Shown in pieces: positions 47,369 to 56,280 of a stretch of 64,000 nucleotides of DNA. A program made the translations under genes and the position numbers. Numbering within the stretch: position 1 is the first letter of the stretch; each line of letters opens with the position of its first letter. The notes under the pieces are model-generated. The model saw only the letters and a program-made list of their open reading frames with translations. It did not search any database and had not been told where the DNA came from. This DNA comes from Sphingobium yanoikuyae (lineage in GTDB: Bacteria; Pseudomonadota; Alphaproteobacteria; Sphingomonadales; Sphingomonadaceae): contig NZ_CP053021.1 of assembly GCF_013001025.1 (NCBI RefSeq), forward strand, positions 2,942,001 to 3,006,000. The letters are read 5' to 3'.

Positions 47369-47441
47369 TTGCCGAAAATACGGGCTTTCACGTAACAAGG
47401 TCCATTGACCTGCACGGCTGTATTATGGCACTGATGCACTT

Positions 47442-47786
47442 ATGAGCGACGAATCCAAACCCGTCTATCTCCGCCTCCGCGAGATCATTGCCGCCTCCAT
47501 CCTGGATGGGGACTATCGCGATGGCGACCTCCTCCCCTCGGTCCGCGCCTTTGCCGCGCAGCAGGGCGCCAATCCGCTGACCGTGGCCAAGGCCTATCAG
47601 AGCTTCCAGGATGACGGGCTGGTCGTCGTGAAGCGCGGCGTGGGCATGTTCGTCGCCGATGGCGCGACCCGCAAGCTGCGCGAGGCGGAACGCAGCCGCT
47701 TCCTGGAAAGCGTGTGGCCGCCGGTCGCGGCACAGATCCGGCGGCTGGGCATCCGGCTCGACGAACTGGACAGCCAGAAGGTCTGA
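47442..47786 (+). CDS. GntR family regulator (YtrA subfamily)
   Basis: A 114-residue regulator with a winged helix (about residues 8-75). The segment LLPSVRAFAAQQGANPLTVAKAY is the helix-turn-helix region and VVKRGVGMFV the wing. A short C-terminal helical tail marks the YtrA subfamily, which usually lies beside ABC transporter genes. No ABC genes are next to it here. A strong terminator follows, so it is monocistronic. Confidence 0.9.
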   Translation: MSDESKPVYLRLREIIAASILDGDYRDGDLLPSVRAFAAQQGANPLTVAKAYQSFQDDGLVVVKRGVGMFVADGATRKLREAERSRFLESVWPPVAAQIRRLGIRLDELDSQKV

Positions 47787-47791
47787 AGAAG

Positions 47792-47818
47792 AGCGCCCCA
47801 CGGGGCGCTTTTTTTTTA
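47792..47818 (+). terminator. Rho-independent terminator of the GntR gene
   Basis: An AGCGCCC/GGGCGCT stem with a CACG loop and a run of nine Ts. It also abuts the stop of the convergent TPR gene. Confidence 0.9.
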
Positions 47819-49831
47819 CAAGGCAGCGAGCGCCTTGACCGCCTGCTGGCGATCGGGGAAATGGGCGGCGGCCGCGTGCGACAAAGCGCGCTTCGCCTCC
47901 ACCTTGCGCCCGGCGGCGGCATAGGCCTGCCCCAGATGGAACTGGAAAGGCGGGTTTTGCGGCGCGAGGGCGACCGCCTTTTCCAGCAGGTCGATCGCCG
48001 CCGGCCCCTTCGCATCGGTGCGCAGCAACACCAGGCCATAGATGTCGGCGGTGACCGGATTGGCCGGCATCAGGCGATAGGCCTGGGCCGCATAGAGGCG
48101 CGCCTTGCCGGGCGATCCCGTTTCCAGGCTCGCGCGGGCCAGATCGGCCATCAGCAGCGCATCATGGCCGCCCGTCTGCGCCTGCACCGCCTGCAACAAA
48201 CGCAGCGCGCCGCGCCAGTCATGCGCCTGCATCGCCGCCCCGGCCGCCAGCCGCTGCATCTCCACATCCATCGGGTTCTGCGCCAGGAACAGGCGGATAA
48301 GTTGCAGCGCGCGGGCAGGATCGCCCGCCGCGCTCCAGGCCGCGACCAGCCGCAGCGCAGCATTGCGATCGAACCGGATATTGGCCGCCGCCTCGAAACT
48401 GCGGGCGGCATCGGCGGGCCGACCGGCAGCGACCAGCGCATCGCCCAGCACGACATGGGCGGCCGGCGCGCCGGGATTAGCGCGCGCCAGCAGCGCGGCG
48501 CGGTCGACCGCCTCGCCCGTGCGCCCCTGCATCAGCAGCGCGCGGATATAGGGGATATTGTCGGCCGCAGTGGCGATATCGGCCGGCGGCGCCATGACGG
48601 CGTTCGTGCCCCCCAGCAGGTCCGACGAGGGACGCACCGGCCAGGACGCGCGGGCCAGCAACGCGTCGGCCTGCGCGCGATCGCCCAGTTGCTCCTGCGC
48701 GCGGGCCGCCAGCGTCAGCACATAGGGATCGGCATCATGGCGATCGACAAGGGGCGCGAGCGTCGCCGCCGTGCCGGCATAGTCGCCGGTCAGATAGGAA
48801 GCGCGGGCGAGCAGCGTGCGCGCCACGCGATTGTCGGGCTGCATCGCCACCAGCGGCCCCAGCGCATCGGCCGCCAGCACGGCATTGCCATCCGACAGGT
48901 GCAGCACGCCGCGCAGCAACCGGGTCGCCGGCTCGCCATCCAGCCGGCCATCGGTGCGCGCCAGCAGGGTGCGGGCAAGATCGATCTGGCCGGCGCGGGC
49001 AGCGATCACCGCCTGAAGGAACCAGGCGCGCGGATTGCCGGGATCGAGCGCCAGGATGCGCCGGCTGACGCTGAGCGCGCGGCTCGCACGGCCGGCATCG
49101 GCCAGCGTCGCGGCATATTCGGTGAGCGGGGCAAGCGCATTGGGATGATCGTCCAGCGCGCGTTCGAACCAGGGCAGCGCCGCCACCAGCCCATATTGAT
49201 CGCGGATCAGCATGCCGCGCAGGGTCAGCGCATCCGGATCGCCCGGTGCCAGCGCCAATGCCTTGTCCGCCGCCGCAATCGCCCCGGCCTGGTCGCCCAG
49301 CATCAGGCGGAACCGGCCGAGATCGATCCAGGTCCGGGCCGCACGCGGGGCGAGATGCAGCGCATCGTCAAAGGCGCGCTGCGCGGCGTCATTGTCGCCC
49401 TTCGCCTGCCAGGCACGGGCTGCGACACGGGCGGCCTCGGCCGACTTGCCTTCGCGCGCCTGCACCGCGCGCAGGGCGCCATCGGCATCGCCCTGCAACA
49501 GCAGCGCCTGCGCCAGCAGCCCATTTATGTCCGCGACGCTGGCGCCCAGCTTGCGCGCCCGCAGCAGATCGGCCTGCGCCCCGGCGCCATCACCCAGCTG
49601 CACCAGCGCGCGGGCATGGCCCAGCCGCGCCGGGAGCGATGCCGAATTGCCACGAATGGCGTTCATCAGCTCGATCCGGGCGGTGCGCGCATCGCCGGCA
49701 TCCAGCGCGGCCAGCCCACGCGCGAGCGCCGCACTGCCGTCCGCCTCATGCACGCGCCACTGCCACAGGCCGGCCAGCGCCAGCAGCAGCAGGGCGAGGC
49801 CCGCCAGCAGGATCAGGCGTGAGCGCCGCAT
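47816..49831 (-). CDS. TPR-repeat protein of the PrsK/PrsR locus (PrsT-like)
   Basis: A 671-residue protein with one N-terminal membrane segment (LILLAGLALLLLALAGLW) followed by about 15 tetratricopeptide-like repeats of the ALxLxPxNPxAxxLLG type. The location 3 bp after prsR, in an operon with PrsK and an XrtA-type sugar transferase, identifies it as the locus's TPR protein. Such proteins are thought to help organise exopolysaccharide or PEP-CTERM-related envelope work. The length is shorter than some PrsT proteins. Confidence 0.78.
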   Translation of the reverse strand: MRRSRLILLAGLALLLLALAGLWQWRVHEADGSAALARGLAALDAGDARTARIELMNAIRGNSASLPARLGHARALVQLGDGAGAQADLLRARKLGASVADINGLLAQALLLQGDADGALRAVQAREGKSAEAARVAARAWQAKGDNDAAQRAFDDALHLAPRAARTWIDLGRFRLMLGDQAGAIAAADKALALAPGDPDALTLRGMLIRDQYGLVAALPWFERALDDHPNALAPLTEYAATLADAGRASRALSVSRRILALDPGNPRAWFLQAVIAARAGQIDLARTLLARTDGRLDGEPATRLLRGVLHLSDGNAVLAADALGPLVAMQPDNRVARTLLARASYLTGDYAGTAATLAPLVDRHDADPYVLTLAARAQEQLGDRAQADALLARASWPVRPSSDLLGGTNAVMAPPADIATAADNIPYIRALLMQGRTGEAVDRAALLARANPGAPAAHVVLGDALVAAGRPADAARSFEAAANIRFDRNAALRLVAAWSAAGDPARALQLIRLFLAQNPMDVEMQRLAAGAAMQAHDWRGALRLLQAVQAQTGGHDALLMADLARASLETGSPGKARLYAAQAYRLMPANPVTADIYGLVLLRTDAKGPAAIDLLEKAVALAPQNPPFQFHLGQAYAAAGRKVEAKRALSHAAAAHFPDRQQAVKALAAL

Positions 49832-49834
49832 CGA

Positions 49835-51199
49835 TCAGCCCTGCATCTTATATTGCTTGAGCAGATCGTAGAGAGTCGGCCGGCTGATCCCCAATATCTT
49901 GGCGGCGCTGGAAATATTGCCGTCGGTGCGGGCGATCGCCCGGCGAATGGCGCGCCGATCGGCCATTTCGCGCGCGGCCTTGAGATTGACGACCTCGCTG
50001 CCTTCGGCTCGATCACCGTCGAGATCGAGATCGGCCGCCGTCACATGCTTGCCATCGGCCATGATGACCGCGCGCTTCACGCGATTTTCCAGCTCGCGCA
50101 CATTGCCCGGCCAGCCCCAGGCGTCGAGTGCGGCGAGCGCATCGGGGGCGAAGCCCTTGACCTGCGGGTTCATGTCCTGCGCGAAGCGGGTGAGGAAATG
50201 GCGCGCGAGCAGCGCCGGATCGCCCGGCCGGTCGCGCAACGCGGGGATGCGGATGACGATCTCGGCAAGGCGATAATAGAGATCCTCACGGAAGCTGGCG
50301 GCGGCGATCATCGCGTCGAGATCCTGATGGGTGGCGCAGACGATGCGCGTATCCACCGCGATCGGCTGGCGCCCGCCGATCCGTTCGATCACCCGTTCCT
50401 GCAGGAAGCGCAGCAGCTTTACCTGCAGGGGCAGCGGAATGTCGCCGACCTCGTCCAGGAACAGGGTGCCGCCCTGCGCCTGCTCGATCTTGCCGGGGGT
50501 GGTCTTGACCGCACCGGTGAAGGCGCCCTTTTCATGCCCGAACAGTTCTGATTCCAGCAGGGTTTCGGGGATGGCCGCGCAATTGATCGCGACGAAGGCA
50601 CCGCCGCGACGCGGGCTGGCATCATGCAGACCCTGCGCCAGCAATTCCTTGCCGGTGCCGCTGGCGCCCAGCAGCATGACCGAGACATCGGCGCTGGCGA
50701 CCCGCTCGATCGTGCGGGCGACCCGCATCATCTCCGGCGCGCCGGTAATCATCCGGCCGAGCACCCTGCCCCCCTCCGGCGCGGCTTCGGCGAGGCGGGC
50801 ATTTTCCTGCTCCAGCGCGTGGACGTGGAAGGCGCGGCGCACGATCAGGCCCAGTTCGTCAATGTCGACCGGCTTCTGGTAGAAATCATAGGCACCGCCG
50901 GAAATGGCATTGAGCGCGCTTTCCCGTGCGCCATGGCCCGACGCCACGATCACCTTGGTATCGGGCTTGATGCGCAATATCTCCTCCAGCGTGGCAAAGC
51001 CCTCGCTGGTGCCGTCCGGGTCCGGCGGCAGGCCCAGGTCGAGCGTCACCACATCGGGTGCCTCCATCCGCAACATCTCGATCGCTTCGAGCCGGTCGCC
51101 GGCGATGAAGAGCTGATAATCCTCATAGGCCCAGCGCAATTGCCGCTGCAGGCCGGGATCATCCTCGACGATCAGCAATTTGGGGCGGGTGTCGCTCAT
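49835..51199 (-). CDS. prsR: Sigma-54-dependent response regulator PrsR
   Basis: A 454-residue three-domain regulator of the PEP-CTERM-box type. The receiver domain has the phospho-acceptor D54. The AAA+ sigma-54 interaction domain carries Walker A GASGTGKE, the GAFTGA loop and a GGTLFLDEVGD Walker B region. The C-terminal Fis-type helix-turn-helix (NISSAAKILGISRPTLYDLL) ends the protein. Its start overlaps the prsK stop by one base, so kinase and regulator are co-translated. Confidence 0.93.
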   Translation of the reverse strand: MSDTRPKLLIVEDDPGLQRQLRWAYEDYQLFIAGDRLEAIEMLRMEAPDVVTLDLGLPPDPDGTSEGFATLEEILRIKPDTKVIVASGHGARESALNAISGGAYDFYQKPVDIDELGLIVRRAFHVHALEQENARLAEAAPEGGRVLGRMITGAPEMMRVARTIERVASADVSVMLLGASGTGKELLAQGLHDASPRRGGAFVAINCAAIPETLLESELFGHEKGAFTGAVKTTPGKIEQAQGGTLFLDEVGDIPLPLQVKLLRFLQERVIERIGGRQPIAVDTRIVCATHQDLDAMIAAASFREDLYYRLAEIVIRIPALRDRPGDPALLARHFLTRFAQDMNPQVKGFAPDALAALDAWGWPGNVRELENRVKRAVIMADGKHVTAADLDLDGDRAEGSEVVNLKAAREMADRRAIRRAIARTDGNISSAAKILGISRPTLYDLLKQYKMQG

Positions 51200-53280
51200 C
51201 AGGCGGCCTTTCCTTGAACATCATCGCGCGCCGGCGCGGGCGCCAGCGGCAGGCGCAGGGTGAAACGGCTCCCCACGCCGGGTTTGCTTTCCACGTCGAT
51301 CCGACCGCCCATCGCCTCGGCCAGGCTCCGCGCCTCGAAGGCGCCGAGGCCAAAGCCGCCGGCCTTGCTGGACGAAAAGGGCTTGAACAGATCGCGGCGG
51401 ATGAATTCGGCGGTCATGCCGCAGCCCTGATCGACCACGGCCAATGTCGCCTGGCCATGCGCGCTGCCCAGATGCAGTTCGACCGGGCGATCGGCATCGC
51501 TGGCGTCGATCGCATTTTGCAGCAGATGGACCAGTATCTGCTCGACCCGCGCCGGATCGGCGAGCGCGACCGGCAAGTCACCACTGACGGTGATGGCGCG
51601 CTGGCGGGCGCGGCTGCGCACGACCTGATCGACCAGCGGCCCCAGCGCCACCGGGCGCGGCTCTTCGGGCCGGCCCTTGTTATGCTGCGACAAGCGGGCG
51701 AGCATGTCGTTCATCTTGCCCACCGACTCCTTGAGCGTCAGCAGCATGTCGGCACGGAAATCGGGATTGTCGGCGTGCCGCTCGGCATTGCGCGAGAGCA
51801 GGGACAATTGGCTGACCAGATTCTTGATGTCATGCGCGATGAAGGCGAAGCGGCGGTTGAACTCGTCGAAGCGCTGGGCGTCGTCGAGCGCCTGCTGCCC
51901 CTGCGCCTCGCTGATATGGGTCGCCGCCTGGCGCCCGGCAGCGCGCAGCATGTCGAAATCCTCCCAGTCGAGGCGGCGGTCGATCGGCGGCGGCGCAAGC
52001 AGGATCGCGCCGATCAGCCGGCCATAATGGAGCAGCGGGACCAGCGCCCAGACATGGGCATCCTCGATCAGCCAAGGCGGCAGGTCGAAGGTGGCGTCGC
52101 CATCGCGGATGCGACCGACATCGACGATCCAGCCGCTCCCTTCCCAGCTTTCCAACTGATCGAGCGGCAGGGACAGGCCGGCAATCGGCTCCTGCGGCCA
52201 GTTCCATTGCGCCTCGAACGCCAGCCGACCGTCATCGGTGCGCAGCAGCAGCAAGGCAGCGGGGGAATCGGTGATGTCGGCGACCGCCTTGGCCACCCGC
52301 TCGCCCAGCGGCGGGGCATTTTCGCCCGGCCGGCCGATGGTTTCGCCAAAGCGCATCCATTCGGTGCGATAATCGTAGCGATGCTGGAAGAAATGCTTGG
52401 CGACCTGCACCTTCCACAGCGCGCGCATCTGTGGCGAGGGCAGCAGGACGAGCGCGGTCACCGCGACGAAGAAGACCGCGCCAATCTCCACCACCCGCGC
52501 ATAGGGGCCGGCGATCATCTCGATCAGCACCGCCGCCGCGGTCAGCACCACGACATAGAGGCCGACCGCGACCAGCGAGAGCGACTGGAAGGCAATGGTG
52601 CGCGACAATTGCAGGCGGCCGGCCATTTCCTTGCGCATGCCGATGGCGATGACCGGCGCCAGCAGCGCCATCAGCGGCCCGCGCAGCGCGTATAGCTCGT
52701 TGACCCGGTCCATCGCGAAATAGCCGATGACATAGAGATTGAGGTCATAGGTCCACATCGCCGCCAGCGCGCCGAGCAGCAGCGACACCCGCCCGCGATC
52801 GCGCGAGGGCCAGGCGGTGTAGAGATGATGGACCAGCAGCAGGCAGCCGATCGCGGTCATCATCCGCAGCACCAGCGACACCGCCACCAGCATCTGGTGC
52901 AGATCGCTGCGGACCGGCAATTGCCGCCAGGTGAGATCGGTCGAGGTCTGGAGGAAGATGAGGCCGGCGACGGCGAGATAGACGAGGCCGACGGCGACCA
53001 GCGCGCCGCCGCGCGAGGCCGGCCCGCGCCGCAGCATGACGAACAGCAGCATCAGCCAGGCGGCGTTGCGGACACTTTCCCCGATGCCCGACAGCGGCTT
53101 GTCGACGCCACCGAACGAGACATAGAGCGCCCAGCAGGAGGTCAGCAGCAGCGCGCTGGCGAGCATGCGCGGCTCGGCCGCATCGTCCCGGCGCCGCAGG
53201 ATGAAGATGCCAAGCGCGGCGAACAGGACCGCGGCCAGTGCATGGCCCCAGTCGCCGATGAATTGCAGCAGCGCGCTCAT
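51199..53280 (-). CDS. prsK: XrtA/PEP-CTERM system histidine kinase PrsK
   Basis: A 693-residue membrane kinase. The first ~300 residues hold about eight hydrophobic helices. A GAF-like domain follows (about residues 310-460). The phospho-acceptor is H483 in FIAHDIKN. The HATPase domain has the N-box LLQNAIDAS and G-boxes VDQGCGM and GFGLGAFEARS. It signals to PrsR encoded directly downstream. The stimulus is unknown. Confidence 0.92.
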   Translation of the reverse strand: MSALLQFIGDWGHALAAVLFAALGIFILRRRDDAAEPRMLASALLLTSCWALYVSFGGVDKPLSGIGESVRNAAWLMLLFVMLRRGPASRGGALVAVGLVYLAVAGLIFLQTSTDLTWRQLPVRSDLHQMLVAVSLVLRMMTAIGCLLLVHHLYTAWPSRDRGRVSLLLGALAAMWTYDLNLYVIGYFAMDRVNELYALRGPLMALLAPVIAIGMRKEMAGRLQLSRTIAFQSLSLVAVGLYVVVLTAAAVLIEMIAGPYARVVEIGAVFFVAVTALVLLPSPQMRALWKVQVAKHFFQHRYDYRTEWMRFGETIGRPGENAPPLGERVAKAVADITDSPAALLLLRTDDGRLAFEAQWNWPQEPIAGLSLPLDQLESWEGSGWIVDVGRIRDGDATFDLPPWLIEDAHVWALVPLLHYGRLIGAILLAPPPIDRRLDWEDFDMLRAAGRQAATHISEAQGQQALDDAQRFDEFNRRFAFIAHDIKNLVSQLSLLSRNAERHADNPDFRADMLLTLKESVGKMNDMLARLSQHNKGRPEEPRPVALGPLVDQVVRSRARQRAITVSGDLPVALADPARVEQILVHLLQNAIDASDADRPVELHLGSAHGQATLAVVDQGCGMTAEFIRRDLFKPFSSSKAGGFGLGAFEARSLAEAMGGRIDVESKPGVGSRFTLRLPLAPAPARDDVQGKAA

Positions 53281-53290
53281 GGCCTGCCGC

Positions 53291-54679
53291 TCAGCGCGCG
53301 CCGTCGGGCCAGAGGATCACCCGCACCGTCTGGATCAGGATCAGCAGGTCCAGGAAGGGCGTGTAATTCTTGGCATAATAAAGATCATATTCGAGCTTGT
53401 GGCGAGCGTCCTCGATCGACGCGCCATAGGGATAGTTGATCTGCGCCCAGCCGGTGATGCCGGGCTTCACCATGTGCCGTTCGGCATAATAGCGCAGATG
53501 CTGTTCCAGATCCTCGACGAACTGGCGCCGTTCCGGGCGCGGACCGACGAAACTCATCTCGCCCTTCAGCACGGTCCAGCTCTGCGGCAGTTCGTCGATG
53601 CGCAGCTTGCGCAGCCAATAGCCCAGGCGCGTGATCCGCGGATCATCCTTCTCCGCCCAGACTGCCTGGCCCTTGACCTCCGCATCCTGGCGCATGGTGC
53701 GCAGCTTCACGATCCAGAATTCCTGGCCATAGAGGCCGACGCGCTGCTGCCGGTAGAAAGCCGGGCCACGGCTGTCGAGCTTCACCAGCAAGGCGGCGAA
53801 CAGGATGATCGGGCCGGTCAGCAGCAGCAGGATCGAACTGGCGATGATGTCGAAGATGCGCTTGGCGATGCTGGACAGGCGACGACCGGCGGAAAAACCG
53901 TCGGAAAAGATCAGCCAGCTGGGATTGACGCTGTCGAGATCGACGCGCCCGGTCTCGCGCTCCAGGAAGGTCGAGAGATCGTTGACATGGACGCCGGTGG
54001 TCTTGATCCGCAGCAGGTCGGACATGGGGATGGCGTTGCGCCGTTCCTCCAGCGCCAGCACGACCTCGCTGGCGTTCAGCCGCACCACATAATCGGACAT
54101 GTTGTAGATGGCGGTGCGGTTGATCGCTTCCTCCACCACCTGGTCGCCGTCGTTCATGGCGATATAGCCGACCACCAGGAAACCGGCGCCGCGCTTCTGT
54201 TCCAGGTCGCGGATGCGATTGGCACGCCGGCCGGCGCCCAGCACGACAAGGCGGCGCTTGAACGCCTCACCCCCGAGCAGCGACCCCAGCAGCATGCGGG
54301 CCAGCAGCAGCAGCCCCATCGCCAGCCCCATCGCGTAGAGCGAATTGGAGCGCCACAGGGTGATGCCGGGCAGCAGGAAATACATGACCGAGAGGAATAT
54401 GACGCCCAGCGAGATGGCGACGAGCAGGCGGGCGAAGGCGAAGCGGATCGATTGCAGCGCTTCGGGGCTGTAGACGCCGACCGCGATCATGCCGGTCTGG
54501 ATGGCGAAGGCGAAGCTCAGCAGCGGGCCGATGCGGGTCGCGATCGGCTCGACATCCATGCCGATCTGATGCGCGCGCAGGATCCAGCCCGCTTCCGCCG
54601 CGCCGATCAGCAGCAGGAAATCGAGCAGGCCGAGCAGCAGCACCGCATGAGGGACATAATGTTTGAACAGCCTGATCAT
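53291..54679 (-). CDS. XrtA-associated sugar transferase (TIGR03013-like)
   Basis: A 462-residue polyprenyl-phosphate sugar-phosphate transferase of the WbaP/PglC type. N-terminal membrane helices (about residues 10-110) lead to a nucleotide-binding-like middle part (LVVLGAGRRANRIRDLE). The C-terminal bacterial sugar-transferase domain has VKLRTMRQDAE, RLGYWLRKLRIDELPQ and MSFVGPRPER. It probably starts an exopolysaccharide chain. It opens the operon with PrsK, PrsR and the TPR protein. This is the type found in loci of the exosortase XrtA. Confidence 0.9.
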   Translation of the reverse strand: MIRLFKHYVPHAVLLLGLLDFLLLIGAAEAGWILRAHQIGMDVEPIATRIGPLLSFAFAIQTGMIAVGVYSPEALQSIRFAFARLLVAISLGVIFLSVMYFLLPGITLWRSNSLYAMGLAMGLLLLARMLLGSLLGGEAFKRRLVVLGAGRRANRIRDLEQKRGAGFLVVGYIAMNDGDQVVEEAINRTAIYNMSDYVVRLNASEVVLALEERRNAIPMSDLLRIKTTGVHVNDLSTFLERETGRVDLDSVNPSWLIFSDGFSAGRRLSSIAKRIFDIIASSILLLLTGPIILFAALLVKLDSRGPAFYRQQRVGLYGQEFWIVKLRTMRQDAEVKGQAVWAEKDDPRITRLGYWLRKLRIDELPQSWTVLKGEMSFVGPRPERRQFVEDLEQHLRYYAERHMVKPGITGWAQINYPYGASIEDARHKLEYDLYYAKNYTPFLDLLILIQTVRVILWPDGAR

Positions 54680-54747
54680 CGTATCGCGCTTCTTCCCGCA
54701 GCACCGCCCCTCCGGTCGGGAAGGGCCGCCAACTGGAGTCGGCCCAG

Positions 54748-54767
54748 CCTTACAACAAGCTGTAAGG
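54748..54767. promoter_or_regulatory. Dyad CCTTACA-N6-TGTAAGG upstream of the sugar transferase operon
   Basis: A perfect 7-bp inverted repeat with a 6-base spacer, 69-88 bases before the minus-strand ATG at 54679. It is a candidate operator of the operon, possibly for PrsR. I looked for a sigma-54 GG-N10-GC promoter beside it and found none convincing. Confidence 0.45.
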
Positions 54768-54884
54768 AAATCCGACAGGGCTCAGACCCTGCCTGAAAAT
54801 GGCAAAGAAAATCTGAAGATGGCGCCAGTGACTGTAAATCAAGGCGACACCGGATCGCCTTGTCCCGCCCGATCGCAAGGAGGT

Positions 54885-55142
54885 TCAGTTGTTGTTGCGC
54901 AGCTTGTCCGCGGCATTGCGCGCGGCTTCACCCACGATCCGGGCACCATTGTCGAGCGAATCCGCCGCCTGGGTAATGGCGTCGGCGCGCCGATCCTCTC
55001 GGCTTTCGTTGGTGAGGTAGAAGAAGCCGATCGCCAGGATCAGGGCCAGCGCCACCAGCGCGAAGACGATGCCGCCGCTGCCTTGCGGACGATCCGAGCG
55101 TCGCCCGGTCCGATCCTGTCGATGTTGCGGGTCGCTGCCCAT
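54885..55142 (-). CDS. Small single-helix membrane protein
   Basis: An 85-residue protein with a basic N-terminus, one membrane helix (IVFALVALALILAIGFFYL, about residues 25-43) and an acidic amphipathic C-terminus ending DKLRNNN. The orientation with a cytoplasmic N-terminus is likely. Starts at 55151 and 55160 are also in frame. It lies between the sugar-transferase operon and ecfG. No family is recognised. Confidence 0.65.
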   Translation of the reverse strand: MGSDPQHRQDRTGRRSDRPQGSGGIVFALVALALILAIGFFYLTNESREDRRADAITQAADSLDNGARIVGEAARNAADKLRNNN

Positions 55143-55224
55143 GGCTTCCATCCTTCCCATGGCCTTTCAACCGACAAGCCGGGCGGATCGTTCCCGATCA
55201 CGCCGGGGCAAGTGCATCCCGCCC

Positions 55225-55974
55225 TCAATCCTCGGCGGTCTTGCCCCCCATGTCGTCATCGCCATCGTCGTCGGCGGCACCATGGTCGACCAGATTGTCG
55301 GAAATGCGGCCACGACTCAGGCGATCGACATCGTCCATGATCTCGTCCAGCACCGCCGTATCGGTCGTTTCCTGCGTCCGGCGCGAGGGCAGCGCGCCCT
55401 CCTCCAATATCTGTTCGAGCGCGGCGCGACCGCGGGCCACGCGGCTCTTGATCGTGCCGACCGCGACGCCGCAGATTTCCGCCGCTTCCTCATAGGCAAA
55501 GCCACCCGCGCCGACGAGGATCAATGCCTCGCGCTGGGGCTGGGGCAATTGCAGCAGGGCGCGCTGCATGTCGCTGAGTTCGACATGCTTGTCCTGCCCC
55601 GCGGGCGCGGCGAGCAGCCGGTCAGCGGTCAGGTCGTCCCAATCGCCGCGGAAACGCGAACGGCGCATCTGCGAGAGATAATGATTGCGCAGGATGATGA
55701 AGGTCCAGGCGCGCATGTTGGTGCCGGCCTGGAAGCGGGCACGGGCGGCCCAGGCCTTGAGCAGGGTTTCCTGGACAAGATCGTCGGCGGTGTCGCGATT
55801 GCCCGACAGGGATCGCCCGAAGGCGCGCAGATGCGGAATGACCGCGGCCAGTTCACGCTTGAACTCGCCGTCCGACAGTGCCTCGCGCGGCGCCTGGTTC
55901 AGCCCTTCATCCACGGCAGCAACCCCCGTTTCGACTGTCGCCCTCGCTGCATGAACCGAAGTCGTCAAAGCCAT
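55225..55974 (-). CDS. ecfG: General stress response sigma factor EcfG
   Basis: A 249-residue ECF sigma factor. Region 2 is around AFGRSLSGNRDTADDLVQETLLKAW and region 4 around YEEAAEICGVAVGTIKSRVARGR. The proximity of phyR and nepR identifies it as EcfG, the sigma factor that binds GGAAC-type promoters. It is longer than typical EcfG (about 180 aa): about 35 extra residues at the N-terminus and an acidic tail of about 40 residues ending DDDGDDDMGGKTAED. The role of these extensions is unknown. Confidence 0.88.
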   Translation of the reverse strand: MALTTSVHAARATVETGVAAVDEGLNQAPREALSDGEFKRELAAVIPHLRAFGRSLSGNRDTADDLVQETLLKAWAARARFQAGTNMRAWTFIILRNHYLSQMRRSRFRGDWDDLTADRLLAAPAGQDKHVELSDMQRALLQLPQPQREALILVGAGGFAYEEAAEICGVAVGTIKSRVARGRAALEQILEEGALPSRRTQETTDTAVLDEIMDDVDRLSRGRISDNLVDHGAADDDGDDDMGGKTAED

Positions 55975-56056
55975 ATATGCATCCGCACCCTAGTTCGATT
56001 ACCGCCAAAGGCCAATTCCCAAGATACCCCTAGAAACGCCCATTTTTTCCACTGCC

Positions 56057-56188
56057 TTACCGCCAGAGAACCAGCAGCATCACGATCACGGCCAGTGCGA
56101 GCCAAATGCCCAGCACATAGCGAACGACGTGCGGCGTAGCGCCGCCCCGTGCGTCCTGCGTGGAGATATGCTGCTCCTCGTCGGCCAT
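56057..56188 (-). CDS. 43-residue single-helix membrane protein between ecfG and phyR
   Basis: A 44-codon frame with ATG at 56188 and TAA at 56057. A hydrophilic start MADEEQHISTQDAR is followed by a membrane helix (YVLGIWLALAVIVMLLVLW) near the end. GGAG lies seven bases before the ATG. The position inside the stress locus, between phyR and ecfG on the same strand, suggests co-expression. It is a good candidate for an overlooked membrane small protein. Confidence 0.65.
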   Translation of the reverse strand: MADEEQHISTQDARGGATPHVVRYVLGIWLALAVIVMLLVLWR

Positions 56189-56280
56189 CGGCCCTCTCCG
56201 AATCGTTACGCATATTTAACGCGTTAAAGCCGGGAGGGTTCCGCCGACCGTCACAAAGGATCGGCCGGCGGGAAGACAGG

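Noticed and set aside
54680..54884. Sigma-54 promoter for the sugar transferase operon
   Set aside because: No GG-N10-GC pair with reasonable flanks was found on the minus strand; only the dyad was kept.
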